From Methanorbis furvi (GTDB taxonomy: Archaea > Halobacteriota > Methanomicrobia > Methanomicrobiales > Methanocorpusculaceae), in NCBI RefSeq assembly GCF_032714615.1, contig NZ_JAWDKA010000006.1, positions 1 through 64,000 of the forward strand: DNA of 64,000 bases. Direction: 5' to 3'. Within the stretch, counting starts at the first letter, position 1. Every line of letters starts with the position of its first letter. Positions 8,347-16,925 of the stretch are shown piece after piece. The position numbers and the translations under genes were made by a program. The notes under the pieces are model-generated. The model was not told where the DNA came from. It saw only the letters and a program-made list of their open reading frames with translations, and did not search any database.

Positions 8347-10623
8347 TTACACCCACTTATCCTTATCACTTTTTTTTGCAATCTCTTTGACCGCGGCATT
8401 TTTCGGGAGAGGAATCGAGGTTACCCGGATACCTTTGTTGACCTCGCGGGGTTTCTGGGAGTCACGAACCTTTGCCGATTCACCAATCTCCTTCGGCCGC
8501 TGTGCAGACCCTCCGCGAATAGCTCCGTCAATCTCTTTGGGTGTTTGTGCTCCGGCCATTCTTACGGGTCCGTCCATCTCCTTTGGTCTCTGACTTCCTG
8601 ACATTCTTACATGTCCGTCGGTCTCCTTTGGCCTCTGACTCCCCGCCATTCTTACATGCCCGTCCGTCTCCTTCGGTCTCTGACCTCCCGACATTCTGAT
8701 ATGTCCGTCGGTCTCTTTCGGTTTCTGATGTCCAACCGTCACCGATCCCTCAAGGACTCCCGCACTCATCGTCTCCTTTGGTCTTCCTGCTCCACCGACA
8801 CTTGCCATGCCGGTTCCCACCCTGTCCGAGTCCTTCGGCTTGTCCTTGCCGCCCACATCCGCCATGCCGGCGAGAACTGTGTCCTCCTTTCTCTGCCGCT
8901 TCGGCATCATGATGGTGCTCCCGCTCATCTGTGGCTGCTTCTTCGGTCCGGCAATGGTTATTTTTGGCATCTCCTTTGGCTTTGCCGTCGGGAGAACCTG
9001 TCTCTCCTGTGCAGTCTCATCAAAGATAGTTGCCTGCTGGGGCTGTGACCCGATATACTGCTGGACATACTGCGGCGGATAGATGTACTGCTGCTGCGGC
9101 GGTGGCGGAGCAACCACTCTCCTGACCACATCCTCAAACACATCATCCTCCCCTCCGGGCTGGTATACATACTGCTGCTGGACTTCATCCTCAAAGACGT
9201 CCTCACCATAGTACTCCTCCTCATCTTCAAAGACATCCTCCCCATACGGAGTTGCATCGTAGATCTCTTCCTCGTCCTCGAAAACATCGTCCGATTCGTA
9301 GGCGAGGGTCTGCCCTGCCTCCTGAAGCATGTTTGAGTAATCATCCTCCAGCTCAAAGATGTCCTCTTCGTTTTCCTCGAAAACCTGAGCAGCTGACGGA
9401 ACGCCAAGACCAATGGGCATCACCATCTCCTCTTCAAAGAGAACCGAGTCGCCAGCAATCTGAATGGCGGGTGTTGTCTCCTCTTCCTCTTCTTCGTACT
9501 CCTTGCTCTGTTCGTTTTCGTATATTCCTCGAATCTCGTCCAACTCCTTCACTCGTGGTACATTTTCCAGACCGGCGAGAACAATAATCACACCGACATA
9601 CTGGGTTGACTTTACCGGATAATCTCCGGCACGCATCTCAAGACCTTTGATACTGCGGTCGATCCATTTGCGCACCGTTTGAAATCCTTTCATCGACAGT
9701 TCATCAGAAGGCCCTGCGATCAGCACCAGAGCTTTTTCCGAAGAGGTCAGATCACAGGGAACAGAGACCTCGCGATAGACCGCCTGCTTTGCCAGCTCAA
9801 CGATGCGTGATGTCCGTGCCTGATTTTCTTCCAGAAGATATTTTTCCACACGGATGCGTTTCATCATATTGTTGGTCCATGTTGTCGGAAGTTTCTCGGT
9901 CGCATAACCGATCGCAACAAGGTCCATATCTTTGAGGGTATTGAGCACTTCGCCTGCATCCAGCACAACTTCGGCAGCTTCCACGCCGCGGTGATTGAAC
10001 TCTCCTGCTCTGAGGAGGAGGCCGACACGACGTGCGAGCATCTCGTTCAGTACCGGATACATCTCATAGATGGTGGCTTTTCGTTTCGCCTCTATCTGAT
10101 TTTTGATACTGTCCTCCTCTTCGGTACGCTTGAACCATGTTTCGTTGTCGAAGAGAATGGTTGCCTGCGAAACTTTTCGTATTTCGGCAAGGGTTTCTGA
10201 GGCGCGTGCTGATACCTTCACGCCTTCGTTTCTTCCGGGAAGGGTGAGGATGCAGAATACCGGATCTGCGAAGGCGTCGTTGAGCTGCTCAACAACAGTT
10301 GGCACAAGTTCGGCCATTCTTCCGCCAAGTCCTGCACAGACAAAAACTGCATCAACGTCATGCACGCCGTCACGCTGAAAACAGCTTGCAAGGTTTCCCA
10401 CTTCAAAATCCGTTCCCTTCGTGTTGTTCTGTTTGATTGGATCTGTTGGGGTGAGTACGAACCGGTCTTCCTGGGGAATACTTTGCATCTCGGAGATCGT
10501 TTTCTGATCTGCATCAAACACAAATGAACGCACACTTCGTACACCACTCCGTTCGTCGTGTTGATTGAGTGTGTCAACGATCTGACAACCCGCTCCGCCG
10601 ATTCCGATAAGTAGTGCTCTCAT
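8347..10623 (-). CDS. Divergent tubulin/FtsZ (CetZ-like) GTPase with acidic linker and basic tandem-repeat tail
   Basis: The N-terminal 355 residues look like a tubulin-superfamily GTPase: T1 loop GIGGAGC (about 7-13), T4 loop region VCAGLGGRMAEL (about 95-106), FDNETW at the place of the FtsZ T5 segment, and a T7-like LDAGEVLNTL (about 221-230). T4 lacks the classical GGGTGSG, so nucleotide binding may differ. A long acidic linker (about 367-498) holds four copies of DVFED, followed by Pro/Gln/Tyr-rich sequence. Residues about 594-726 carry nine copies of K/R-P-K-E/D-type repeats with a 15-residue period in the central ones. Such a tail could bind membrane, DNA or partners. ATG 10623 (MRALLIG) is chosen; earlier ATGs at 10644 and 10635 exist. 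Confidence 0.78.
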   Translation of the reverse strand: MRALLIGIGGAGCQIVDTLNQHDERSGVRSVRSFVFDADQKTISEMQSIPQEDRFVLTPTDPIKQNNTKGTDFEVGNLASCFQRDGVHDVDAVFVCAGLGGRMAELVPTVVEQLNDAFADPVFCILTLPGRNEGVKVSARASETLAEIRKVSQATILFDNETWFKRTEEEDSIKNQIEAKRKATIYEMYPVLNEMLARRVGLLLRAGEFNHRGVEAAEVVLDAGEVLNTLKDMDLVAIGYATEKLPTTWTNNMMKRIRVEKYLLEENQARTSRIVELAKQAVYREVSVPCDLTSSEKALVLIAGPSDELSMKGFQTVRKWIDRSIKGLEMRAGDYPVKSTQYVGVIIVLAGLENVPRVKELDEIRGIYENEQSKEYEEEEEETTPAIQIAGDSVLFEEEMVMPIGLGVPSAAQVFEENEEDIFELEDDYSNMLQEAGQTLAYESDDVFEDEEEIYDATPYGEDVFEDEEEYYGEDVFEDEVQQQYVYQPGGEDDVFEDVVRRVVAPPPPQQQYIYPPQYVQQYIGSQPQQATIFDETAQERQVLPTAKPKEMPKITIAGPKKQPQMSGSTIMMPKRQRKEDTVLAGMADVGGKDKPKDSDRVGTGMASVGGAGRPKETMSAGVLEGSVTVGHQKPKETDGHIRMSGGQRPKETDGHVRMAGSQRPKETDGHVRMSGSQRPKEMDGPVRMAGAQTPKEIDGAIRGGSAQRPKEIGESAKVRDSQKPREVNKGIRVTSIPLPKNAAVKEIAKKSDKDKWV

Positions 10624-10826
10624 TGTGATTCCCATGCATTTCAAGAATGCATTCTGCTTCTATTATTCCTTTTGTAACCATATATTCTTTTATAAGATAC
10701 GATGATTTTTAAAAACGAAATCGACAAATCGGAAAGCGCATACAAAAAACGATGATTTCAGCCGATTTTAGGATTCCATAGGGGAATCCCGCGGATTTTG
10801 CCGGAAAGTGTGTCTTCAAAACAGAA

Positions 10827-10836
10827 TCTATTTATG
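10827..10836 (+). promoter_or_regulatory. TATA box of mer
   Basis: TCTATTTATG lies about 38-47 bases before the mer start, in the sequence AGAATCTATTTAT that also precedes tRNA-Ile (14771-14787). The same intergenic region holds an upstream dyad GGATTCC-ATAG-GGGAATCC. Transcription should start near 10860, giving a very short leader that contains the Shine-Dalgarno GAGGTG at 10859-10864. Confidence 0.55.
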
Positions 10837-10873
10837 CAGAGGGGATTAACTTAGAATTGAGGTGTAAAGAACT

Positions 10874-11857
10874 TTGACATATGGAATTGAGTTTGTTCCG
10901 GGAAACGTTAATGTTAAGCAGGTAGTTAACTACTGTAAACTTGCAGAGAGCAAGGACATTGACTACGCATGGATCACTAACCACTACAACAACCGCCACT
11001 GCTACCCGGTTCTGACCGCAGTTGCTCAGGCAACCACCACCCTGAAAATGGGTCCGGGTATCATGAACTCCTTCACTGACACTCCGGCAGGAATGGCATC
11101 CTTTGCCTGCACCCTGAATGAGATCTCCGATGGTCGTGCAGTCCTCGGTATCGGTCCTGGCGACCTGTCCACCCTTCCGAAGCTCGCAATCGACCCGGTA
11201 AAGCCGGTCGCAAGACTCGGTGAAGCAATCGACCAGATTCGCGCACTCTGCAGCGGTGCAGAAGTCAAGAAGTCAGGTCTTGAGTTCTTCGACTACGATG
11301 GTGCAAAGCTTACCGGTGTCACTCTTCCAGGAAAGAAGGGCATCCCAGTCTACGTCGGTGCACAGGGACCGAAAGTCCTTGAGCTCGCAGGTCTCAAAGG
11401 AGACGGTGCACTGATCAACGCATCCAACCCGAAAGACTTCGCAGTTGCAATCCCAATCATTAAGGCAGCATGCGAGAAGGTCGGCAAGAAAGGATTCGAT
11501 GTCGGAGCATACACTGCACTGTCCATCGACCAGGACCAGAAGAAGGCAGAGAAAGCAGCAAAGATCGTTGCAGCATTCATTGCAGCAGGATCTCCTGAGG
11601 CACTTCTCCAGCGCCACGGCCTTGACCTTGCAAATGTTGCAAAGATTAAGGACGCACTTGCACGCTTCGACTTTGGTGCAGTCGGCGGTCTCGTTACCGA
11701 GAAAGAAATCGCAGCATTCACTATCTGCGGTACGCCGGATGTTATCCGCCAGAAGTGTGAAGACCTGACCAAAGCAGGTGTCACTCAGATCATCTTCGGT
11801 TCCCCGCTTGGACCGGACATGACCAACTCTATCCGCCTGCTCGGCAAGATTATGTAA
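10874..11857 (+). CDS. mer: F420-dependent methylenetetrahydromethanopterin reductase
   Basis: Mer reduces methylene-H4MPT to methyl-H4MPT with F420H2 in the cytoplasm, the step before the Mtr complex. The 327-residue protein is full length and belongs to the bacterial-luciferase-like (TIM barrel) family; it starts TYGIEFVPG and has AWITNHYNNRHCYPVL, LGIGPGDLSTL and the GPKVLELAGLKGDGAL segment typical of Mer. It begins with TTG, placed 9 bases after GAGGTG; the reading MTYGIEFVP agrees with the family N-terminus, so the rare start is well supported. Codon use is strongly biased as in mcr and mtr. Confidence 0.96.
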   Translation: MTYGIEFVPGNVNVKQVVNYCKLAESKDIDYAWITNHYNNRHCYPVLTAVAQATTTLKMGPGIMNSFTDTPAGMASFACTLNEISDGRAVLGIGPGDLSTLPKLAIDPVKPVARLGEAIDQIRALCSGAEVKKSGLEFFDYDGAKLTGVTLPGKKGIPVYVGAQGPKVLELAGLKGDGALINASNPKDFAVAIPIIKAACEKVGKKGFDVGAYTALSIDQDQKKAEKAAKIVAAFIAAGSPEALLQRHGLDLANVAKIKDALARFDFGAVGGLVTEKEIAAFTICGTPDVIRQKCEDLTKAGVTQIIFGSPLGPDMTNSIRLLGKIM

Positions 11858-11911
11858 ATCGGGTAAAACCGGTTTCAATATTTTTTTCGTTTTTGAGAAT
11901 TTTTTTTCTGT

Positions 11912-12239
11912 GGGGATGATTTCGTAGCTCCGCCCACGGAAAATCTGAAAACACGGAGCTTCACAGAAAAAAGATCACAGAGCAGACGTGAACATCACGG
12001 AAATATAATTTCGTTGGCTTTTTTCAACAGGTCAACTGAAAATTATTTTTCGAGAGTACTGAAAAAAATATTTTTGAATGCGATACCGTGAAAAAAATTC
12101 CGTTGGCTTTTTTCAACATGAGAACTGAAAATAATTTTGAATGAGAGTTCCGTGGTGTTCACGTCTGCTCCGTGATCTTTTTCTGTGAAAATTCCGTGTG
12201 TTCAGTGTGCTCCGTGGGCGGAGCTACGAAGTCATCCCA
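11912..12239. repeat. Intergenic palindromic element, family A, copy 1 (full)
   Basis: The ends form an inverted repeat (11915-11940 against 12211-12236, one mismatch in 26) containing GTAGCTCCGCCCACGGA. Inside it are ATCACAGAGCAGACGTGAAC on the left and its near complement GTTCACGTCTGCTCCGTGAT on the right. The roughly 185-base AT-rich centre, with tandem TTTCGTTG / CAACTGAAAATTATTTT units, is homologous to the centre of the copy at 16480 in the opposite orientation. It carries no ORF. It lies between the convergent genes mer and iorB, right after the T runs that end mer. Confidence 0.88.
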
Positions 12240-12271
12240 GTACAAAAAAAAATTTCAAAAAGAAAAAAAGA

Positions 12272-12853
12272 TCAGAGGGCCTCGCGGCCCAGAGCAAATG
12301 CCTGTTCATTGATCGCAATAGTTTTCTGCGGAACATTTCTCCGCACAGCCTCTTCAAGCGATGCAACCGAGAGCGGGAGCTCGTGTGAAGCTGCGCCAAG
12401 CAGAACAATGTTTGCCGCAAGCGGACTGCCGGCCTTTGCCGCGATATCTGTTGCATTCATCAGAACAACTTTGGCACTGCCTGACTTCAGCTCAACAGCG
12501 ACATCATCAAGCTGCGGCACCGGAAGTTTTGCCGAAAACACCGAGGTTGGCACAATCATCTCGCGGTTGACGATCATTGTTCCGCCATCCTTCAGGAAGT
12601 GGCGGTAGCGGACCGCCTCAAGCATATCAAACGCGATCAGCAGATCAGCAGAGCCCGGAGCAATCAGAGAGCCGAACTTTCCATCGATGCGGATGTGCGT
12701 CTCAACAGACCCTCCGCGCTGCGACATGCCGTGCGTCTCTGCGCCGCGAACGTGACGGCCCTCGATCACACAGGCATCGCCGAGAACGTTCGAGGCAAGA
12801 ATAGTTCCCTGCCCGCCGATACCAACGATCAGCACATCATAACTCTTCTTCAT
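12272..12853 (-). CDS. iorB: Indolepyruvate:ferredoxin oxidoreductase, beta subunit
   Basis: IorB is the small (gamma-domain type) subunit of the enzyme that oxidatively decarboxylates aryl pyruvates to aryl acetyl-CoA, or runs in reverse to make aromatic amino acids from aryl acids. The 193-residue protein has the glycine-rich VGIGGQGTILASNVLG at about 10-25 and RGAETHGMSQRGGSVETHI, typical of the pyruvate:ferredoxin oxidoreductase gamma family. Its start overlaps the stop of iorA by 4 bases, so the two subunits are coupled. Confidence 0.93.
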   Translation of the reverse strand: MKKSYDVLIVGIGGQGTILASNVLGDACVIEGRHVRGAETHGMSQRGGSVETHIRIDGKFGSLIAPGSADLLIAFDMLEAVRYRHFLKDGGTMIVNREMIVPTSVFSAKLPVPQLDDVAVELKSGSAKVVLMNATDIAAKAGSPLAANIVLLGAASHELPLSVASLEEAVRRNVPQKTIAINEQAFALGREAL

Positions 12854-14637
12854 TGTCTCGCACCTCCACGGTGAATCGCCCCTGCAGGACAGATGTCAGC
12901 ACACACGCCGCATCCGGTACATAATGCAGTCGTTACTGCCGCACCATTCTCATCGATCTCCAGAGCCGGACAGCCGTATCTGATGCATGCGCCGCACTTA
13001 TTACAGCGTTCAGCGTCCACCACATATCTGCTGCGTTTTACGCCGTTGCGTTTGTTCATGATCACGCACGGCTGCTTGGCGATAATAACTTTCACGCCCG
13101 GTTTTTCCTTTGCAGCCTTCAGGGTCTCCAGCAGATCCGTCAGATCGTAAGGGTCAACCGACTCCACAAACGAAACTCCGCAGGCACGTGCCAGCTCTTC
13201 GAGTGAGATCTTCGGCGACTCAACGCCGGTTGCCGTCATCCCTGTGTTCGGGTTTGGCTGGTGCCCGGTCATTGCCGTGATCCGGTTGTCGAGAATGATG
13301 ACCGTCTGGTTTGTGTTATTATACACTGCATTGATCAACCCGTTCACTCCGGTGTGCAGGAAAGTGGAGTCACCGATTGTGGAAACCACGTCCGTCTCCG
13401 GACATGAGTGGGCGATACCTGATCCGACCGTGATCGATGCTCCCATACAAATCGTTGTGTCAACCGCGCCCATCTGAAGTCCGAGCGTGTAACAGCCGAT
13501 GTCGCTTGGGAACACGCCGTCTTTGAACACCTTCTTCATCGCGTAAAACACCGAGCGGTGCAGACATCCGGGGCAGAGAATCGGCGGCCGGACGGCGACA
13601 GCGGTCGGCTGTTTCTCAGGCGGGAACGGATCTTCTTTGAGGTAGCCTGCCTTCAAAAGAGCTTTTGCAACAAGTGCTGTTGAGAACTCTCCTTCGTGCG
13701 GCAGATAACCGTCGAGTTTTCCGTGAACTGTTACCGTTCCCGCAACCTGCCGGACCGCCTCCTCAACAACCGGCATCAGCTCTTCCACGACAAGAACTTC
13801 GGTGTGTTTTCCAACAACTTCAGCCAGCCAGTCAGCATCGATCGGGTATGCGCCGATCGTGATTAATGAAATATCTTCGGGGAGAATCTCTTCAACATAT
13901 GCCGCAGAAATTCCTCCGGCAATCACCGCACGTTCTCCGCGAACGGTCGCCGAGTTGTAGCCTGCCTCAACAAGATATTTTGCAACCTCGGCCTGCTTCT
14001 TGGTGAGGATTGCATGAAGCGGGCGGGTGTGTGCCGGAATCACCACGTACTGTTTCGGGTCGCGGACAAACTCGCCTTTGCGTGGTGACGGAGTTTCTTC
14101 GCCGAGAGCTACGTCACTTTTTGAGTGGCAGATTCTGGTGGTGGGTCGAAACAGCACCGGCAGGGAAAACTTCTCTGAAATGTTCCAGGCAGCGGTCATC
14201 ATGTCATGAGCCTGCTGAACATCCTTTGGATCCAGACACGGAATCTGGGCAAACTTTGCATACATCCGGGAGTCCTGTTCGTTCTGCGAACTGTGGGCGA
14301 ACGGATCATCTGCTGACAGAACAACAAATCCGCCTTTCACGCCGGTATAGGCTGAGGTCATCAGAGGGTCTGCGGCGACGTTGAGGCCGACATGTTTCAT
14401 GGTCACAATTGATCTGCATCCGCACCAGCTTGCACCGATCGCATTTTCAAAGGCAACTTTTTCGTTGACCGACCACTCAAGATAATACCAGGGATCCTTT
14501 ACTCCACGGAGAGTGTCAACCACTTCGGAGGATGGCGTTCCCGGATATCCCGAGACAAAGTCCACTCCTGCTTCAAGGCATGCATGGGCAATTGCCGCGT
14601 TTCCGAGAAGATATTGTTTTTTTCTCTCTTCAGCCAT
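12850..14637 (-). CDS. iorA: Indolepyruvate:ferredoxin oxidoreductase, alpha subunit
   Basis: The 595-residue subunit has an N-terminal pyrimidine-binding domain with GYPGTPSSEVVD (about 35-46), a middle TPP-binding domain with GDSTFLHTGVNGL and the downstream Asn-containing metal site, and two C-terminal [4Fe-4S] clusters in CNKCGACIRYGC and CTGCGVCADICP, as in archaeal IorA. With IorB it forms the complete enzyme. In autotrophic methanogens it mainly serves reductive synthesis of Phe, Tyr and Trp from aryl acetates. The upstream region 14638-14760 has no gene. Confidence 0.95.
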   Translation of the reverse strand: MAEERKKQYLLGNAAIAHACLEAGVDFVSGYPGTPSSEVVDTLRGVKDPWYYLEWSVNEKVAFENAIGASWCGCRSIVTMKHVGLNVAADPLMTSAYTGVKGGFVVLSADDPFAHSSQNEQDSRMYAKFAQIPCLDPKDVQQAHDMMTAAWNISEKFSLPVLFRPTTRICHSKSDVALGEETPSPRKGEFVRDPKQYVVIPAHTRPLHAILTKKQAEVAKYLVEAGYNSATVRGERAVIAGGISAAYVEEILPEDISLITIGAYPIDADWLAEVVGKHTEVLVVEELMPVVEEAVRQVAGTVTVHGKLDGYLPHEGEFSTALVAKALLKAGYLKEDPFPPEKQPTAVAVRPPILCPGCLHRSVFYAMKKVFKDGVFPSDIGCYTLGLQMGAVDTTICMGASITVGSGIAHSCPETDVVSTIGDSTFLHTGVNGLINAVYNNTNQTVIILDNRITAMTGHQPNPNTGMTATGVESPKISLEELARACGVSFVESVDPYDLTDLLETLKAAKEKPGVKVIIAKQPCVIMNKRNGVKRSRYVVDAERCNKCGACIRYGCPALEIDENGAAVTTALCTGCGVCADICPAGAIHRGGARQ

Positions 14638-14778
14638 GTATTCATCCTGCCAAATATATTATTCCTTAACTTTTGGCAGAACAAGCAGTTAAGCCTGTCC
14701 CCATTGGTGATGTTGTGTCTTTAATCATGCTCCGTGGACGGGGCAGAAATACTAACTCAAATCCGGCAATTCGGAATC

Positions 14779-14787
14779 TATTTATAT
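14779..14787 (+). promoter_or_regulatory. TATA box of tRNA-Ile
   Basis: TATTTATAT stands about 36-44 bases before the mature tRNA, in the same AATCTATTTAT context as the mer promoter. It would give a short 5' leader removed by RNase P. Confidence 0.55.
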
Positions 14788-14822
14788 GGACACGGCATAT
14801 GTATTAGGGTAACACCCAATCG

Positions 14823-14896
14823 GGGCCCGTAGCATAGCTAGGTGGTGCGCCCGGCTGATAACCGGGAGGTCATGAGTTCGAATCTCATCGGGCCCA
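14823..14896 (+). tRNA. tRNA-Ile (anticodon GAT)
   Basis: The acceptor stem GGGCCCG/CGGGCCC, D-arm TAGCTAGGTGGT, anticodon stem CCCGG/CCGGG with loop CTGATAA (anticodon GAT) and T-loop GTTCGAATC form a complete cloverleaf with discriminator A. CCA is not encoded. Confidence 0.96.
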
Positions 14897-14929
14897 CTGT
14901 TTTTTCTTTGTTTTCAAAAACGAAAAAAA

Positions 14930-15469
14930 TTATGTCTGATTCTTTTTCTGAATGTATCCAAGCGTCAGATCAAGTGCAGCAATCACGTCCTCTTCTGCAA
15001 GCAGGTACTCTTTCATTGCCGAGTAGAGCATGTAGATGATATCGTAACCATAGAACTCCAGCGCATCCTCCGGTGTGAGCGCTGATGCATAGGTGTCGAC
15101 GACGAATCCGTCGTTTGAAAACATCAGTTCGTAGAGATTTCCGTTTTCCGAGAGCACACAGAACTGCTGAATGACTTTTTTCTTGGGATCGTCCGGCCTC
15201 AGCGCGACAGGATCTTCACTCTTCCCGAGAATGATCATCTTTTCATCATAGTACTTCTGGTCATAGAGATCTCCTTTACTGTCCTGTTTTGCTTTGAGCA
15301 GGTACTCAGATCCTACCTCTTTTGCTATCGGCGCGACAGACTCTGTCATGCGCACAAGAAGGGCTGCGTTTTGTTTGATGATCTCTTCAGAGAGGCGCTC
15401 CTGTTCTGTTTTGGCTTCGCTGATCAGCGTCTGGAGCCGTTCAAATCCCTGTTCGACGATTTCGTCCAT
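14930..15469 (-). CDS. Hypothetical protein with N-terminal coiled coil
   Basis: I do not recognise a named family. The 179-residue product is acidic and has no signal peptide or membrane segment. Residues about 1-45 (EQGFERLQTLISEAKTEQE and following) look like an amphipathic coiled coil. The rest is mixed alpha/beta with a conserved-looking YDQKYYDEKMIILGKSEDP and a helical C-terminus ending in Lys-Lys-Asn-Gln-Thr. Codon use resembles the neighbours and the ORF spans the whole interval between tRNA-Ile and the dyad at 15489, so it is probably a real gene. Confidence 0.65.
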   Translation of the reverse strand: MDEIVEQGFERLQTLISEAKTEQERLSEEIIKQNAALLVRMTESVAPIAKEVGSEYLLKAKQDSKGDLYDQKYYDEKMIILGKSEDPVALRPDDPKKKVIQQFCVLSENGNLYELMFSNDGFVVDTYASALTPEDALEFYGYDIIYMLYSAMKEYLLAEEDVIAALDLTLGYIQKKNQT

Positions 15470-15488
15470 ACCATATTATAGATCAGTT

Positions 15489-15505
15489 CGATAGTTTAAC
15501 TATCG
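15489..15505. promoter_or_regulatory. Perfect 8-1-8 palindrome between divergent genes
   Basis: CGATAGTT-T-AACTATCG is a perfect dyad in the 68-base gap between the hypothetical gene (start 15469) and the AEC transporter (start 15538). Its place and symmetry suggest an operator for a dimeric regulator acting on one or both genes. No regulator gene is adjacent. Confidence 0.45.
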
Positions 15506-15537
15506 GTTCGGTTTCATATGTACAAAATACCTCGGGG

Positions 15538-16476
15538 ATGTTGGTTGTGGATTATTTTATCGCCTTGAATCAGATATTAATCCTGTTCCTTCTGATCGGA
15601 GTCGGATTTTTCTGCAGGCGTGTCGGGATTTTAACGGAAACATCAGTCTCATCGCTTTCCAAATTTCTGCTGCATATCTGTATTCCGGCGATGATCATCT
15701 ACTCGATGCAGATTCCGTTTACGAATGAGCTGCTGCAGAACGGCGAGCTGCTGATGGTTTCTGCGATCGGCTACTATGCGGTGTCACTCGTGATCGCCTG
15801 GTTTGCTCCGGTTATTCTTCGTGCGAAACATGAGGAGTATGGCGTGTTCCGGTTCATGCTGGTGTTTTCCAACTCGATGTTCATGGGATTTCCGGTCCTG
15901 TCGATGATCTTTGGTCCGCAGGCGATTTTTTACGCGGCAATATTTAACATTCCATTCACGATTCTTGCGTACTCGCTTGGCATCTGGCTTCTGACGGCAC
16001 ACGGCGGCGGACACGGCAGGCCGGTTTTTCAACCGAAGCTGCTTCTGAATGCTGCCTTCATCTCGACATTCGTCGGTCTTGCCCTGTTTCTGACGTCGAC
16101 AACGATTCCTGATCCGATCAATGGATCTCTTGCTCTCCTTGACAGTGTGACCACTCCATTATCTCTGGTGGTTACCGGAGGTTTTCTTGCGCAGCTGGAT
16201 CTCTCAAAGATCTTCGGTAATGTCAGGCAGTATTTTGTCGCGGGAGTTCGTCTGCTGATCCTTCCTGCTCTGATGTTTGCTATCTTTTCGCAGTTCATCA
16301 CCAATCCTTTGATCCTTGGGGTGATTGTGGTGACCGCGGGAATGCCTGCTGCGACGAACACGGTGATGCTCGCATCCGAGCATCGTGTTCATCCTGATAT
16401 TGCTGCTCAGGGTGTGTTCATCACTACACTGATTAGTGTGCTTACGCTGCCGCTGCTCGCGATGTTTCTGTCGTGA
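15538..16476 (+). CDS. AEC (auxin efflux carrier) family transporter
   Basis: This 312-residue membrane protein has about ten hydrophobic segments arranged as two five-helix halves, the layout of the AEC/BART superfamily. Recognisable pieces are the N-terminal LLIGVGFFCRRVGIL, the CIPAMIIYSM segment and GMPAATNTVMLASEH in the second half. Prokaryotic members export or exchange small carboxylates, but the substrate here is unknown. It starts with ATG and is convergent with mtd across family-A copy 2. Confidence 0.88.
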   Translation: MLVVDYFIALNQILILFLLIGVGFFCRRVGILTETSVSSLSKFLLHICIPAMIIYSMQIPFTNELLQNGELLMVSAIGYYAVSLVIAWFAPVILRAKHEEYGVFRFMLVFSNSMFMGFPVLSMIFGPQAIFYAAIFNIPFTILAYSLGIWLLTAHGGGHGRPVFQPKLLLNAAFISTFVGLALFLTSTTIPDPINGSLALLDSVTTPLSLVVTGGFLAQLDLSKIFGNVRQYFVAGVRLLILPALMFAIFSQFITNPLILGVIVVTAGMPAATNTVMLASEHRVHPDIAAQGVFITTLISVLTLPLLAMFLS

Positions 16477-16479
16477 GAA

Positions 16480-16858
16480 ATGTTTTTCATAGCTCCGCCC
16501 ACGATTCGCATGGCTTCGTTGCTCCGCCCACGGAAAATCTGAAAACGCGGAGCTTCACAGAAAAAGATCACGGAGCAGACGTGAACAGCACGGAACTCTC
16601 ATTCAAAATTATTTTTTCTGTACTTTCGTAAAATAATTTTCAGTTACTCTTTTGAAAAAACTCAACGAAATTTTTTCACTGTATTGTATTCAAAAATATT
16701 TTTTTTCTGTACTCTTCGCAAAATAATTTTTAGTTGCCTTGTTGAAAAAAATTCAACGAAATTCTATTTCCGTGTTGTTCACGTCTGCTCCGTGATGTTT
16801 TTTCCGTGCCCATTTCCGTGTACTCTGCGTGTTCCGTGGGCGGAGCTACGATAAACAT
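16480..16858. repeat. Intergenic palindromic element, family A, copy 2 (full, inverted relative to copy 1)
   Basis: The left end reads CATAGCTCCGCCCACG and is followed by an extra short repeat ATTCGCATGGCTTCGTTGC and a second GCTCCGCCCACGGAA. The right end is TTCCGTGGGCGGAGCTACG. The inner arms are ATCACGGAGCAGACGTGAAC and GTTCACGTCTGCTCCGTGAT. The AT-rich centre is the reverse complement of the centre of copy 1, so the element has an orientation. It fills the gap between the convergent AEC gene and mtd. Confidence 0.88.
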
Positions 16859-16925
16859 CGCTTGCTAAATAAACGACTCGTGGACAACATCCACAAAAAA
16901 GAAAAAAAATATTTTTTCAGAATAT

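Noticed and set aside
8440-8815. Regular repeats that could suggest a CRISPR array
   Set aside because: The 45-base units are coding, keep the reading frame and have no unique spacers; they encode the PKE repeats of the tubulin-family protein.
14700-14760. ATGCTCCGTGGACGGGGCAG resembling a family-A end
   Set aside because: Only one short degenerate word is present with no core or second arm, so it is too weak to list as a copy.
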